Origin: Flammeovirgaceae bacterium
Lineage (GTDB): Bacteria > Bacteroidota > Bacteroidia > Cytophagales > Cyclobacteriaceae
Assembly: GCA_024638265.1 (NCBI GenBank)
Contig: JAHEKQ010000010.1
Span: 1-64,000, forward strand
DNA length: 64,000 nt
Direction of reading: 5' to 3'
Each line of letters opens with the position of its first letter. Position 1 is the stretch's first letter. The translations under genes were made by a program, and so were the position numbers. Below the pieces are notes generated by a model. The model did not search any database and was not told where the DNA came from. It worked only from the letters and a program-made list of their open reading frames with translations. This document shows positions 7,874 through 17,476 of the stretch, piece after piece.

Positions 7874-10576
7874 TTGAGGCTGGGACGGATCATAGTTAAA
7901 TATTTTTTCACGCTTTTTATTCTCGTCATTTCCGTGACCGGGACATTTGGGCAAGACCCCGTAAGGAGGATTAACACCCGACAGGATCTCCCGAACCGAT
8001 CGGATACCGTAAAAATCGCGCAACCGTTAACAGATAGCCTGTTAATCGATTCGGTCAGTCAAAAAAAACCGGTCGGTGACATCAAGACTTCTATCAACTA
8101 TTCTGCCAAAGATTCCATTATTACCTCGGTGGACTCCCGGATCGTTCAGCTCTATGGCAATGCTAAGATAATCTACGGGGAGATCGAACTCGAGGCCGAT
8201 TTTATCACGATCGACTACAATACCCAGGAACTTCACGCCGTGGGAAACGTGGATTCTACCGGTCGACGGATCGGGTTCCCGATATTCAAGAACGGGGAAG
8301 AGGTCTATGAGACCCGGGACATTACCTATAATTTCAAGACCGGTCGTGCGAGGATTAAAGAGGTGGTTACTGAGCAGGGAGACGGGTTCATTCACGGGAA
8401 TACCGTATTCAAGAATGAGCGCGATGAGATCCTGAGTTTCCGCAACAGTTACACCACCTGCAACCTAGCTGAGCCGCATTTCAGAATCCGGTCTCGCAGG
8501 ACCAAGGCCATCCCGGATGACAAGCTGGTTTCCGGCCCCTTTAACCTGGAGATCTCGGGAGTCCCCACACCGCTGGGCTTTCCGTTCGGAATATTTCCCG
8601 CCCCGCGTAAAAGTGCTTCGGGTATCATTATGCCAACCTATGGGGAGGAAGCGCGTCGGGGGTTTTTCCTGAGAAATGGGGGCTATTTCTTCGATATCAG
8701 TGACTACCTGAAACTGCGTCTTACCGGTGAGATTTATTCCAAGGGAAGCTATGGACTATCCATGGCGACGAATTACCGAAAGAGGTATGGTTATAACGGT
8801 AATCTGAATCTCAGTATGACCAAGAATAAAAATACTGATCGCCTGGAGGCACCGACGTCGGTCACCGACTTCCGGATATCGTGGAGTCACTCACCGGAGA
8901 GCAAGGGGACCGGTAAGTTCTCGGCAACGGTTAATGCCGCGACCGCAACCTTTACTCAAAATAATTTCCTGGGATTCAACTATGACCTGAACAGCTCCCA
9001 GTTTGATAACACCACCCGGAAACTCAATTCATCCATCAACTACTCAAAGACTTTTAAGGGGACTCCATTTTCAATGGGCCTGAGCGCAAGACACAACCAG
9101 GACATCACAACCAAGCAATTAGACCTTCAACTTCCTGAGTTCAATGTGAATATGCGCAGCATTTACCCATTCAAAAATACTGCTAAGACTGATCTGCTTT
9201 CCAAGTTTAATTTCCGCTACAGTGTAAAAGGCACCAACAGGATCACCAATAACCTCGGACGTATTGGTGAAGCCACCACGGACAGTATCGCCGCATTTAA
9301 CCTGACCACCCTCCCTACCCTGCTGGAGAATTCCAGGAAGGGAATGCGCCATACTTTGCCGGTCAGTACATCCTTCAAACTGCTCAAATATTTTAATGCC
9401 AATCCCTCTTTCAGTTATGAAGAGCTCTGGTATTTTGAACGACTCAATTGGGGTCTTTCGGAAGACGGGAATTCTGCAGTGGTATTGGATACTATTCCGG
9501 GCTTTAACCGGGTCTCCTCTTTCAGCTCAAGTATCAGTGTTAATACCCGGATCTATGGAACTTATTTATTCGAGAAGGGCAATGTACAAGCCATCAGGCA
9601 CGTGATAAATCCCGCAATATCCTACTCATACACCCCGGATTTTGGCGATCCGAAGTACGATTACTACCAGAAGATTACCCTTAATTCAGGACAGGAACAG
9701 TACAAATCAAGGTATGACCGCTTTGTTTACGGGTCTGCGAGGCTTGGGGAATCACAATCCGTAGGACTCAGTATCGGGAATACCCTCGAAATGAAGGTAT
9801 TGGACACTTCTGATTCGACCTCCGAGGAAAAGAAGTACAAAAAGGTGCCACTACTTCGCAGTTTAAGCTTTTCGAGTTCCTATAACTTTGTCGCAGACAG
9901 TTTTAACCTCGGAAATATATCCATACGGGGAAACACTGCCCTGTTCGACAATAAACTGAATATGACTTTTGGTGCCACAGTTGATCCATACACGTATGTA
10001 CTCGACAGTGTGGTAGTCCAGCCCTCCGGGACAAAAAGAGTTTACGATCGAAAATTAAGTGATTATGCCTGGACCACCGGTAATGGACTTGGACAGATAT
10101 CCAGGGCCAATTTGAGCCTTTCCACCAGTTTTAATCCCAGGCAACGCGAAAAAGACCAGCAAACGGCGGAGAAAATTGTAAACAGCAATCTTTCAGAAGC
10201 CGACAAAAGCTTCCTGCTCAACAACCCCGATTCCTATGTCGATTTTGATATTCCCTGGAATCTTCGGTTGAATTATAATTTGACCTATGGCAAAACTGGT
10301 TTTGACGATCCGAGGATCACACAAACTGTCTCATTCAGCGGTGATGTTTCCCTATCCCAAAAGTGGAAAGTAGGCCTCAGGAGCGGATATGATATCCAGG
10401 GTAAAGAATTCCTCAATACCAATATCACGATAAGTCGTGACCTCCATTGCTGGGAGATGAACCTAAACTGGACCCCATTTGGCCGGTTTACCAACTATAA
10501 TTTTGTGATCCGGGTGAAATCATCACTCCTGCAGGACCTGAAAATCAACAGGAAGAGGAGTTTTTTCGATCGATAA
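7874..10576 (+). CDS. lptD: LPS-assembly protein LptD homologue
   Basis: A 900-residue outer-membrane protein that inserts lipopolysaccharide into the outer leaflet. A signal peptide (about residues 1-26, ending TFGQ) is followed by an OstA/LptA-like jellyroll (about 80-190, with VQLYGNAKIIYGEIELEADF) and a long beta-barrel with alternating strands up to the C-terminus. The conserved LptD stretch GFPFGIFPAPRKSASGIIMP is at about 236-255. The start is a TTG at 7874; no ATG or GTG lies before the signal peptide core. Only two cysteines occur, C196 and C859, one at the jellyroll/barrel border and one in a late strand. It ends two bases before the convergent lysS stop. Confidence 0.93.
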   Translation: MRLGRIIVKYFFTLFILVISVTGTFGQDPVRRINTRQDLPNRSDTVKIAQPLTDSLLIDSVSQKKPVGDIKTSINYSAKDSIITSVDSRIVQLYGNAKIIYGEIELEADFITIDYNTQELHAVGNVDSTGRRIGFPIFKNGEEVYETRDITYNFKTGRARIKEVVTEQGDGFIHGNTVFKNERDEILSFRNSYTTCNLAEPHFRIRSRRTKAIPDDKLVSGPFNLEISGVPTPLGFPFGIFPAPRKSASGIIMPTYGEEARRGFFLRNGGYFFDISDYLKLRLTGEIYSKGSYGLSMATNYRKRYGYNGNLNLSMTKNKNTDRLEAPTSVTDFRISWSHSPESKGTGKFSATVNAATATFTQNNFLGFNYDLNSSQFDNTTRKLNSSINYSKTFKGTPFSMGLSARHNQDITTKQLDLQLPEFNVNMRSIYPFKNTAKTDLLSKFNFRYSVKGTNRITNNLGRIGEATTDSIAAFNLTTLPTLLENSRKGMRHTLPVSTSFKLLKYFNANPSFSYEELWYFERLNWGLSEDGNSAVVLDTIPGFNRVSSFSSSISVNTRIYGTYLFEKGNVQAIRHVINPAISYSYTPDFGDPKYDYYQKITLNSGQEQYKSRYDRFVYGSARLGESQSVGLSIGNTLEMKVLDTSDSTSEEKKYKKVPLLRSLSFSSSYNFVADSFNLGNISIRGNTALFDNKLNMTFGATVDPYTYVLDSVVVQPSGTKRVYDRKLSDYAWTTGNGLGQISRANLSLSTSFNPRQREKDQQTAEKIVNSNLSEADKSFLLNNPDSYVDFDIPWNLRLNYNLTYGKTGFDDPRITQTVSFSGDVSLSQKWKVGLRSGYDIQGKEFLNTNITISRDLHCWEMNLNWTPFGRFTNYNFVIRVKSSLLQDLKINRKRSFFDR

Positions 10577-10578
10577 GC

Positions 10579-12309
10579 TTATTCCAGCCAGGATTTAACC
10601 TCGTCGATGGTCGGATTGGCCACCTCTTTGAGTTTCATTTTCTTCCTCATCCCGCAAACGTCGTTAAACAGCTTATTGGGATTCTCCACAGACTTAAAAT
10701 CCTCTTTTGAAACAATCCCGAGCTTGTTCAATATCGGTACAAGGTCTTCGCGAATCCCGTTTTCGGCGAGATCGGAAAGCTTTTCTTCCACTTTTTTCTC
10801 CGGTTTCATTTGTGGAAAAAAGAGAACATCCTGGATTGAGGGAGAATTGGTCATGATCATCGCCAACCGGTCGATTCCTACCCCTAACCCGGCGGTAGGG
10901 GGCATCCCGTATTCCAGGGCCCTCAGGAAATCTTCATCGAGGGTCATAGCTTCCTCATCACCGCGTTTGCCCAGCTCCAGTTGCTCTTCAAACCGCTTTC
11001 GCTGGTCGATGGGGTCATTTAATTCAGAAAATGCATTGCAGATCTCTTTACCATTGCAAATGGCTTCAAATCTTTCCACCAGGCCTTCCTTGCTTCGGTG
11101 TTTCTTGGCAAGTGGTGACATTTCCACCGGGTAATCCGTAATATAGGTAGGCTGTATGAGGTGGGGCTCGCATTTTTCACCAAATATCTCGTCGATGATC
11201 TTTCCCTTGCCCATGCTGGGGTCGGTTTCCACCTGGAGCTTTTTCGCAGTAGCTCGGAGATTTTCCTCATCCATTTCACTGATATCGATACCCGTAAATT
11301 CTTCGATCACCTCAAACATGGTATATCGCTTCCAGGGCCTCTTGAAATCGATGGTGTTTTCTCCTACCGTCACCTCGGTGGTACCGTGGAGATCTACCGC
11401 TACCTTTTCGATCATCTCCTCTACCAGGTCCATCATCCACTCATAGTCTTTGTATGCCACATACAACTCAACCTGGGTGAATTCCGGGTTGTGAAAACGG
11501 CTCATCCCCTCGTTCCGGAAATCCTTGGAAAATTCAAATACCCCGTCATAACCCCCTACAATCAGTCTTTTTAGGTACAATTCATTGGCAATCCTCAGAT
11601 AAAGGGTCATATCCAGCGAATTGTGGTGCGTTTTGAAGGGTTTTGCCGCTGCACCGCCATATAAAGGCTGCAAAATGGGAGTTTCCACCTCCAGGTAGCC
11701 CTTGTTATCGAGGTATTGCCTCATAGAATTGACGAGTTTGGTCCTCTTGCGGAAATTTTCCCGTACTTCCGGGTTTACGATCAAGTCGACATAACGCTGC
11801 CGGTATCGCAGTTCTGGATCCTTGAACTCGTCATGTATATGCTCGTTTCCCTCTTCATCAGTAGTACGCTTAACAATGGGTAGTGGTCTCAGCGACTTGG
11901 AAAGTACGGTAAGTTCCTCTGCATGGATCGATATTTCACCGGTTTGGGTGGTGAATACAAAGCCCTTGATGCCGATGATATCGCCAATGTCGAGGTGTTT
12001 CTTGAATACCGTATTATAAAGTGTTTTATCCTCGCCCGGGCACAGATCATCCCTCCTGAAATACACCTGGATACGTCCCCTGGAATCCTGGATTTCGGCA
12101 AAACTGGCCGATCCCATAATCCTGCGGCTCATCAAACGACCCGCAATACTGATGTTTTTATAGTCGATTTTCCGTTTCTCATAATTCTCCAGGATTTCCC
12201 TGGAGGAAACATTGACTTCAAACAGGTCTGCCGGGTAGGGGTCTATGTTGAGTTCCAACAACTTTTTCCTGGCCTCACGTCTCTCAATTTGCTGATCATT
12301 TAGTGGCAT
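10579..12309 (-). CDS. lysS: Lysyl-tRNA synthetase, class II
   Basis: A 576-residue enzyme that charges tRNA-Lys. An OB-fold anticodon-binding domain (about residues 50-150) precedes the class II catalytic core: motif 1 with [20 protein letters not shown], motif 2 with [18 protein letters not shown], and motif 3 with [11 protein letters not shown]. After the usual class II end ([10 protein letters not shown]) there is a further helical tail of about 70 residues resembling a helix-hairpin region, as in other Flavobacteriia. I use ATG 12309 ([16 protein letters not shown]): the upstream ATG at 12351 lies beyond a TATTTTTG promoter box at 12329-12336 and would sit outside the transcript. Confidence 0.97.
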   Translation of the reverse strand: MPLNDQQIERREARKKLLELNIDPYPADLFEVNVSSREILENYEKRKIDYKNISIAGRLMSRRIMGSASFAEIQDSRGRIQVYFRRDDLCPGEDKTLYNTVFKKHLDIGDIIGIKGFVFTTQTGEISIHAEELTVLSKSLRPLPIVKRTTDEEGNEHIHDEFKDPELRYRQRYVDLIVNPEVRENFRKRTKLVNSMRQYLDNKGYLEVETPILQPLYGGAAAKPFKTHHNSLDMTLYLRIANELYLKRLIVGGYDGVFEFSKDFRNEGMSRFHNPEFTQVELYVAYKDYEWMMDLVEEMIEKVAVDLHGTTEVTVGENTIDFKRPWKRYTMFEVIEEFTGIDISEMDEENLRATAKKLQVETDPSMGKGKIIDEIFGEKCEPHLIQPTYITDYPVEMSPLAKKHRSKEGLVERFEAICNGKEICNAFSELNDPIDQRKRFEEQLELGKRGDEEAMTLDEDFLRALEYGMPPTAGLGVGIDRLAMIMTNSPSIQDVLFFPQMKPEKKVEEKLSDLAENGIREDLVPILNKLGIVSKEDFKSVENPNKLFNDVCGMRKKMKLKEVANPTIDEVKSWLE

Positions 12310-12592
12310 ACTATCCCGATTTAGGACGCAAAAATAACCACTCATTGTCAAATCAAGGAGATACTGGATATATTTTTAATTTTTTTGGCATGTCAAACCA
12401 ACCTTTTACGCTAAAAATGTCACTCACAGTAGAGTTACCTTAACTTTCGACGAAGTATATATACTACCGGGTTAAATGGTAATTATTTGCCGATAAACGG
12501 GTAATAAAGGTTGAAATAAAGATATAAAAAGCAGCTTTTTATTAATTTTATTACATGGTACCCAGTGTATCCCGACATTAATGTCTCTAGCT
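12310..12592. other. Divergent intergenic region between lysS and the adhesin gene
   Basis: No gene is apparent. On the minus side it holds the lysS -7 box (12329-12336). On the plus side TAACTTTC (12441-12448) is a one-mismatch -7 candidate for the adhesin gene, followed by the ten-base palindrome GTATATATAC (12455-12464) and a very AT-rich stretch up to the adhesin start. A long adhesin leader of over 100 bases is possible but unproven. Confidence 0.4.
12329..12336 (-). promoter_or_regulatory. -7 box TATTTTTG of lysS
   Basis: Perfect TAnnTTTG on the minus strand, 19 bases before the chosen lysS ATG. It lies inside the frame that extends lysS upstream and so argues against the longer start. 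Confidence 0.55.
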
Positions 12593-15500
12593 ATGAAGAA
12601 GAAATCTCTCTTTACCAATTTGGCTTCAGTTTTTGCTGTAATATTTATTTTATCATCTATAGTCGATGATGCCACGGCACAAAGCTCCGCCAGGGGTGGT
12701 AAAAATAAATCCAGGAAAATCACGATCTGTCATATTCCCCCGGGAAATCCTGAAAATGCACACACCATTGTAATTGATGAGTCAGCCTGGGAGGCACACG
12801 CTGCCCATGGGGATTCGCGTGGGAAATGCGATAATGAAAGAAAAACCTGGAACAAAAAAGACAAAATTACCATCTGTCACTTCCCTCCTGGTAATCCAGA
12901 TAACGTTCAAAGGATAACCATTGCGACCGATGCATGGCCCGCTCACGAGGCTCACGGCGATGTAATGGGTGATGACTGTGAAAAGGATGATGACGATGAT
13001 GACGAAGAGCCGGCAACACCTCCCGCCTATATTACCTGTGATGATCTAGCCGATGGCGCCAGCCTGTTCAGCGTATCAAACTCTACGAAAAATGGAAATA
13101 ATGTCCACGGACTGTGGATGCCGAACCTCTTCGGAGATGGGAAGACCGTCCTTTTTGATTTTGTAAGTGGCCAGCTCACCTACGATGCAAATACCGCTAA
13201 AGTCTGGGGTATTGTGAAACTCAGGAACGATCATGATGACGATGATGATGACGATGACGATGACGACGATCTTGAAGGACTTTGGTATGTCAACTTTGAC
13301 TATGTCCGTACGGATGTCATCGATCCCAAACTCGAGACCGGACAAGGTCCTGAACTCTATAATACCTGGGCATATTTTTTAATGAATGCTGAATCCAGCA
13401 GTCTTATTAAAGCAAGCGACAAATCTGAAATTATAAGATTCCGTCACCGAGGTAACCCTTTCGGAGTAGGTTTAGGTGCCAGCAATAAGGACAATAATGA
13501 GTGGGGCGCCTCTGCGTGGTTTTATTGGATGCACGATAACCGGGAAGGTGTTGGGGATATTAATATCAACGTTACAGATCTCTGTCCCGGTGAAGATGTT
13601 ACCGCTATACTGGAAACTGATGATGAGGAAATTTGCCTGGGTGAAAATACCACGCTGAATGTTTCATTTACCGGTGAAGGACCCTGGACTCTTTATTATA
13701 CAATAGGAGACGAAAGCCAGGAAGTTACTGGTATTGAGACCAGGGAATATGCGTTACCCGTTTCACAAAGCGGCCTCTATGTACTTACAGGAGTTTCTGA
13801 TGTGAATGGAAACCAGGGTGATGCCATTGGTGAGGTATTGATCCTTGCCCCTCCTTCTGCAGCATTTGAAGCAGGGGGTGAAGTATGTGAAGGCTCCGAG
13901 CTTGAATTAAATGTAATTCTTGGAGGTGAAGGTCCCTGGACCTTTACTTATACGGATGGACAGGAAACCAATACACTGACTTCTGAAGAAAATATTGCTG
14001 CGGTTATTACGACTACCCCAGGAGAATACAGGATTGTCAGCGTTTCTAACGGAAAATGTGAAACAACCGGCTCTGAAGAAGTAGTTATTGTAGAATTAGT
14101 TGAGACAGGAAGTGTTGAGATATCAGGAGGCGGTGATATTTATAATGGCGAATCGACTACCATTGATTTCAATATGTCAGGTGTAGGGCCATGGACGATT
14201 ACCTATACCGATGGAGCGGAAGAATTTACTTTTACCACGGAAGAAACTACCTATTCCATAGAGGTCAGTAAAGCGGGAGTTTATACAATTGTCTCTGTTG
14301 AAGGAGGAAATTGTGTTATCCCTTCGGGAAGTGGTGAAGTGGTTGTTTATGAATTACCCACCGCACAATTGATCATTGAAGATACTGAAGTATGTGAAGA
14401 CGAAAATGAAAGTCTCAGTGTCACATTTACCGGTAGTGGACCCTGGGATCTTACCTACTCCATAGATGGAGAAAATGTAGTCATTGAGGATATCCAGGAA
14501 TCGGAATTTACCACTGCACTTTCCAGCTCAGGCCAGTATAGAATAGTAAATGTGACAGATGTAAATGGAAGAGAAGGGCGTGGAGAAGGTGAATTTGATG
14601 TTCAAATCTCAGAAGTCCCCTTTGCCACTATTGGCGGAGGTGGAATTATATGCCCCGGAGATGAAGCGCAGATAGAAATCACACTTGGGGGAGATGGCCC
14701 ATGGACCTTCACTTATTCTGACGGAACCCAGGATTTTACCGTTGAATCAGACGAACCTGTCTATACATTCAACACCACCGAACCTGGTGAATACAGAATC
14801 AGGACCATTACCAATGGAAACTGCTTCATTGAGATTGAAGATGTGGTGGCAGTGGTTGAAGTAAACGAAACAGCTACGGCTGAACTTTCAGGTATGGGAG
14901 ATATATACGCTGGAGAAACCGCCACACTCATCTTTGAGATGACTGGTCAGGGTCCTTTTGCAGTTGAATACAGCGATGGTGTTAACACCTACAACTTTAC
15001 TACCGACCAGCAGAGATATGAAGTGAAAGTTGATGACCAGGGCCTATATGAAATCACTGATTTCCAGGCCAATGGTTGTACTTTTGTGTCTTCGGGAGAA
15101 GTTACCGTGTATGAACTTCCCACCGCTGAGCTCAACATCCAGAATACGGAATTATGTGCCAACGATGATGAATCCTTGAATATTTCATTTACCGGTAACG
15201 GACCATGGGATCTCACTTACTCGATCGATGGTACCCCTGTAACTGTTGAGGGTATTCAAAATTCAAATTTCAGTACCGGAATATCAGCCCCTGGAGCCTA
15301 TATGATAGTTAATGTTACGGATGTTAACGGAAGGGATGGTCGTGTTTCCGGACAATTCGATGTCGACATCAGCGAAGTACCTTTCGCCACAATTTCAGGT
15401 GGTGGTACAATCTGTCCCGGAGAAATTACAAATATCGACATCTCCCTGGGAGGAGATGGCCCCTGGACATTCACTTACAGCGATGGACGGGACGAATACA

Positions 15501-17455
15501 CTGTCGAATCAGATCAACCTATTTATACCTTTACTACCACCGAGGCTGGTGAATACAGAATCAGAACCATTACCAGTGGCAACTGCTTCGTGGAGATCCA
15601 GGATGCCGTCGCGGTCGTAGAAGTAAATGAAGTTGCCACTGCGGAATTAAGTGGTGTGGGTGATTATTATTCTGGAGAAACGGCCACGTTGGTCTTTGAA
15701 ATGACCGGCCAGGGCCCTTTCAATGTTGAATACACAGACGGTACTGATACCTATAACTTCACGACCAATGAAACCCGCTACGAGCTTGAAGTTGCCACAC
15801 AAGGTCTTTACAAGATTACTGACTTTTCAGCGGCAGGATGTGAATCCACCTCTTCGGGAGATGTTACAGTTTATGAACTTTCAACAGCAAGTATATCATC
15901 CTCCAACCAGAGCATCTGTGAAGGTGAGGGTGGAGTACTTACCTTCAGCCTGACCGGAAATGGTCCATGGGATGTTACATACAGCGTGGACGGTCGTGAG
16001 TTCACCGACTACAATATCACCGATCCACAGTACGCTATTGATGTAACGGAAGGGAATGATTTCAGGCTTGTGAATGTGGTTGATGTGAACCAGCGCGCAG
16101 GAAGAGCGGAAGGCAGTATGAGTATTGATTTTCTGCCTTTGCCGGGCGTCCATCTCAGTGGAGGGGGAAGAGTCTGTCAAGGAGAACAAGCAAGTGTAAT
16201 ATTTGATTTGAGCGGACAGGGAAATGGACCGTGGACAGTAATGTACACTGATGGCACTAATGACTACTCGTTCACTACAACAACCCCTATTTATACCGCT
16301 TCTGCGGGTCAATCGGGACAGATAGAAGTATTGAGTGTTTATAATGGCAGTTGTACCAATACTGCTGTTAATGCCGCTCCCGTTACTGTGGAGGTTATAG
16401 AACAGCCAACAGCATCCATTAATGGTTCTGCTGAGATTTGCCCTGGTGAAACTACGGTTCTTAATATTGATTTTACGGGAACGGGTCCCTGGACATTTGT
16501 CTATACCGATGGAAGTACAAACTTCCCTCCAATCACTACCGATGAGCCCCAGTACCAGATCCCCGCAAGCAGCAATGGCAGCTACAGGGTTCTCAGTGTG
16601 AGTACACACGGTTGTTCAAACAACGGGGACGGTAGTGCAGTAATCGGCGTAATTGAATCTATTGCCAACGAGGGCTCTCTTGTAACCGAGGAAAGTCACT
16701 GCCAGGGAACTGAGATCTTTATGACACTCAATATCCCCCAGGGATCTGACTATGTAATCGACTGGGTTTCTACTGGCTACGGAGATTTCTCTGCCAAGAA
16801 TGATGCAGGAGCAATTTATATCCCTGCTGCCACAGACGAAAACATTACTTTCACAGCGATTGTGACCAATCGATGTGAAACCGTCGAGTTCTCGGCGAAC
16901 ACCCTGGTACAAATGATCAATTCGAATTTTGGAATTCTTCAATCAGGTGATGATATCCTGACTAACGTAGATTATGAATTCCAGGCATCTGACCTCATGG
17001 CTGATACGTACGAATGGCAATTCCAGGATGGAACCAGTTACACCGGTTCAACCATTGCCCATGAGTTTACTCAATCCGGTACTCAAAGTGTATCGCTTAC
17101 CGTGGGCAGGGGGGAATGTATCAGCACCAGTATTGTGCAATTTGATGTACTGCAGAACACAAACCTTTACGTGCCAACCGCGTTCAATCCTACTTCAACA
17201 GATCCCAGTAACAGCGCCTGTAAAGTATTCGGAGAGAATGTGTCATTCACAGGTTTCCATTTTGAGGTTCGCAACCGTTGGGGGCTCATTCTATACCAGA
17301 CCAGCTCATTTGAAGATGCTAATACTATTGGATGGAATGGACTCGCCATGGACGGTGAACCTCAGGAAAACGGTGTATATACCTGGATACTCAGGGGTGC
17401 CTTCAACGATGGTGAGCAATTTGAACGTACAGGTACTGTCACATTAGTGAAATAA
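12593..17455 (+). CDS. Giant repeat surface protein with T9SS type B sorting domain (SprB-like adhesin)
   Basis: A 1620-residue secreted protein. In order: signal peptide (about 1-30, MKKKSLFTNLASVFAVIF start); two CH-PPGN-AHxAHGD motifs (about residues 42-79 and 91-129); an Asp-rich linker; a domain of about 190 residues interrupted by twelve consecutive Asp; twelve Ig-like repeats of about 85 residues, each with a G-P-W/F core followed by Y-x-D-G or Y-S-x-D-G; a Cys-containing domain; a PKD-like domain (YEWQFQDGTSYTG); and a C-terminal gliding-motility-type domain (VPTAFNPTSTDPSN, VRNRWGLILYQT, GVYTWILRG) that directs type IX secretion. The repeats form four A-B-C triplets. The ATG at 12593 is preferred to that at 12581 because it gives a clean signal peptide. 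The adjacent PorP/SprF and OmpA genes are the expected export partners. Ligand unknown. Confidence 0.9.
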   Translation: MKKKSLFTNLASVFAVIFILSSIVDDATAQSSARGGKNKSRKITICHIPPGNPENAHTIVIDESAWEAHAAHGDSRGKCDNERKTWNKKDKITICHFPPGNPDNVQRITIATDAWPAHEAHGDVMGDDCEKDDDDDDEEPATPPAYITCDDLADGASLFSVSNSTKNGNNVHGLWMPNLFGDGKTVLFDFVSGQLTYDANTAKVWGIVKLRNDHDDDDDDDDDDDDLEGLWYVNFDYVRTDVIDPKLETGQGPELYNTWAYFLMNAESSSLIKASDKSEIIRFRHRGNPFGVGLGASNKDNNEWGASAWFYWMHDNREGVGDININVTDLCPGEDVTAILETDDEEICLGENTTLNVSFTGEGPWTLYYTIGDESQEVTGIETREYALPVSQSGLYVLTGVSDVNGNQGDAIGEVLILAPPSAAFEAGGEVCEGSELELNVILGGEGPWTFTYTDGQETNTLTSEENIAAVITTTPGEYRIVSVSNGKCETTGSEEVVIVELVETGSVEISGGGDIYNGESTTIDFNMSGVGPWTITYTDGAEEFTFTTEETTYSIEVSKAGVYTIVSVEGGNCVIPSGSGEVVVYELPTAQLIIEDTEVCEDENESLSVTFTGSGPWDLTYSIDGENVVIEDIQESEFTTALSSSGQYRIVNVTDVNGREGRGEGEFDVQISEVPFATIGGGGIICPGDEAQIEITLGGDGPWTFTYSDGTQDFTVESDEPVYTFNTTEPGEYRIRTITNGNCFIEIEDVVAVVEVNETATAELSGMGDIYAGETATLIFEMTGQGPFAVEYSDGVNTYNFTTDQQRYEVKVDDQGLYEITDFQANGCTFVSSGEVTVYELPTAELNIQNTELCANDDESLNISFTGNGPWDLTYSIDGTPVTVEGIQNSNFSTGISAPGAYMIVNVTDVNGRDGRVSGQFDVDISEVPFATISGGGTICPGEITNIDISLGGDGPWTFTYSDGRDEYTVESDQPIYTFTTTEAGEYRIRTITSGNCFVEIQDAVAVVEVNEVATAELSGVGDYYSGETATLVFEMTGQGPFNVEYTDGTDTYNFTTNETRYELEVATQGLYKITDFSAAGCESTSSGDVTVYELSTASISSSNQSICEGEGGVLTFSLTGNGPWDVTYSVDGREFTDYNITDPQYAIDVTEGNDFRLVNVVDVNQRAGRAEGSMSIDFLPLPGVHLSGGGRVCQGEQASVIFDLSGQGNGPWTVMYTDGTNDYSFTTTTPIYTASAGQSGQIEVLSVYNGSCTNTAVNAAPVTVEVIEQPTASINGSAEICPGETTVLNIDFTGTGPWTFVYTDGSTNFPPITTDEPQYQIPASSNGSYRVLSVSTHGCSNNGDGSAVIGVIESIANEGSLVTEESHCQGTEIFMTLNIPQGSDYVIDWVSTGYGDFSAKNDAGAIYIPAATDENITFTAIVTNRCETVEFSANTLVQMINSNFGILQSGDDILTNVDYEFQASDLMADTYEWQFQDGTSYTGSTIAHEFTQSGTQSVSLTVGRGECISTSIVQFDVLQNTNLYVPTAFNPTSTDPSNSACKVFGENVSFTGFHFEVRNRWGLILYQTSSFEDANTIGWNGLAMDGEPQENGVYTWILRGAFNDGEQFERTGTVTLVK
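12716..12979 (+). repeat. Tandem pair of CH-PPGN-AHxAHGD motifs in the adhesin
   Basis: Two copies (12716-12829 and 12863-12979) read KITICHxPPGNPxN, then a hydrophobic TI/IT step, then AWxAHxAHGD and a closing Cys. One Cys-His pair, two His and a final Cys are in the same places in both copies, a pattern compatible with a small metal-binding unit. Function is not known to me. Confidence 0.75.
13604..16669 (+). repeat. Four tandem A-B-C blocks of Ig-like repeats in the adhesin
   Basis: Twelve Ig-like units are arranged as blocks starting at 13604, 14366, 15128 and 15890. The first three blocks are each exactly 762 bp (254 codons); the last is about 780 bp. A units contain D-V-N-G/Q, B units open with G-G-x-x-C-x-G and end with N/S-G-x-C, and C units open with G-x-G-D-x-Y-x-G-E in blocks 1-3. 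Blocks 2 and 3 are the most alike, with shared runs such as SEVPFATI, YRIRTIT and VAVVEVNE. Confidence 0.85.
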
Positions 17456-17476
17456 GTAGTAGTTTCAAGGGGAGGT

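Noticed and set aside
12310-12351. Upstream ATG for lysS
   Set aside because: A TATTTTTG promoter box lies downstream of it, and the added residues do not fit the family N-terminus.
12310-12592. Riboswitch or RNA gene upstream of the adhesin
   Set aside because: No stable multi-stem fold or known riboswitch core could be recognised by eye; only an AT-rich region with one palindrome.
15896-16609. Open frame of 237 codons on the minus strand inside the adhesin
   Set aside because: Arises from the repetitive codon pattern of the adhesin repeats; no domain, signal peptide or promoter.
13604-16669. Possible CRISPR-like array
   Set aside because: The repeats are coding, about 255 or 762 bp long, and have no uniform short repeat-spacer pattern.
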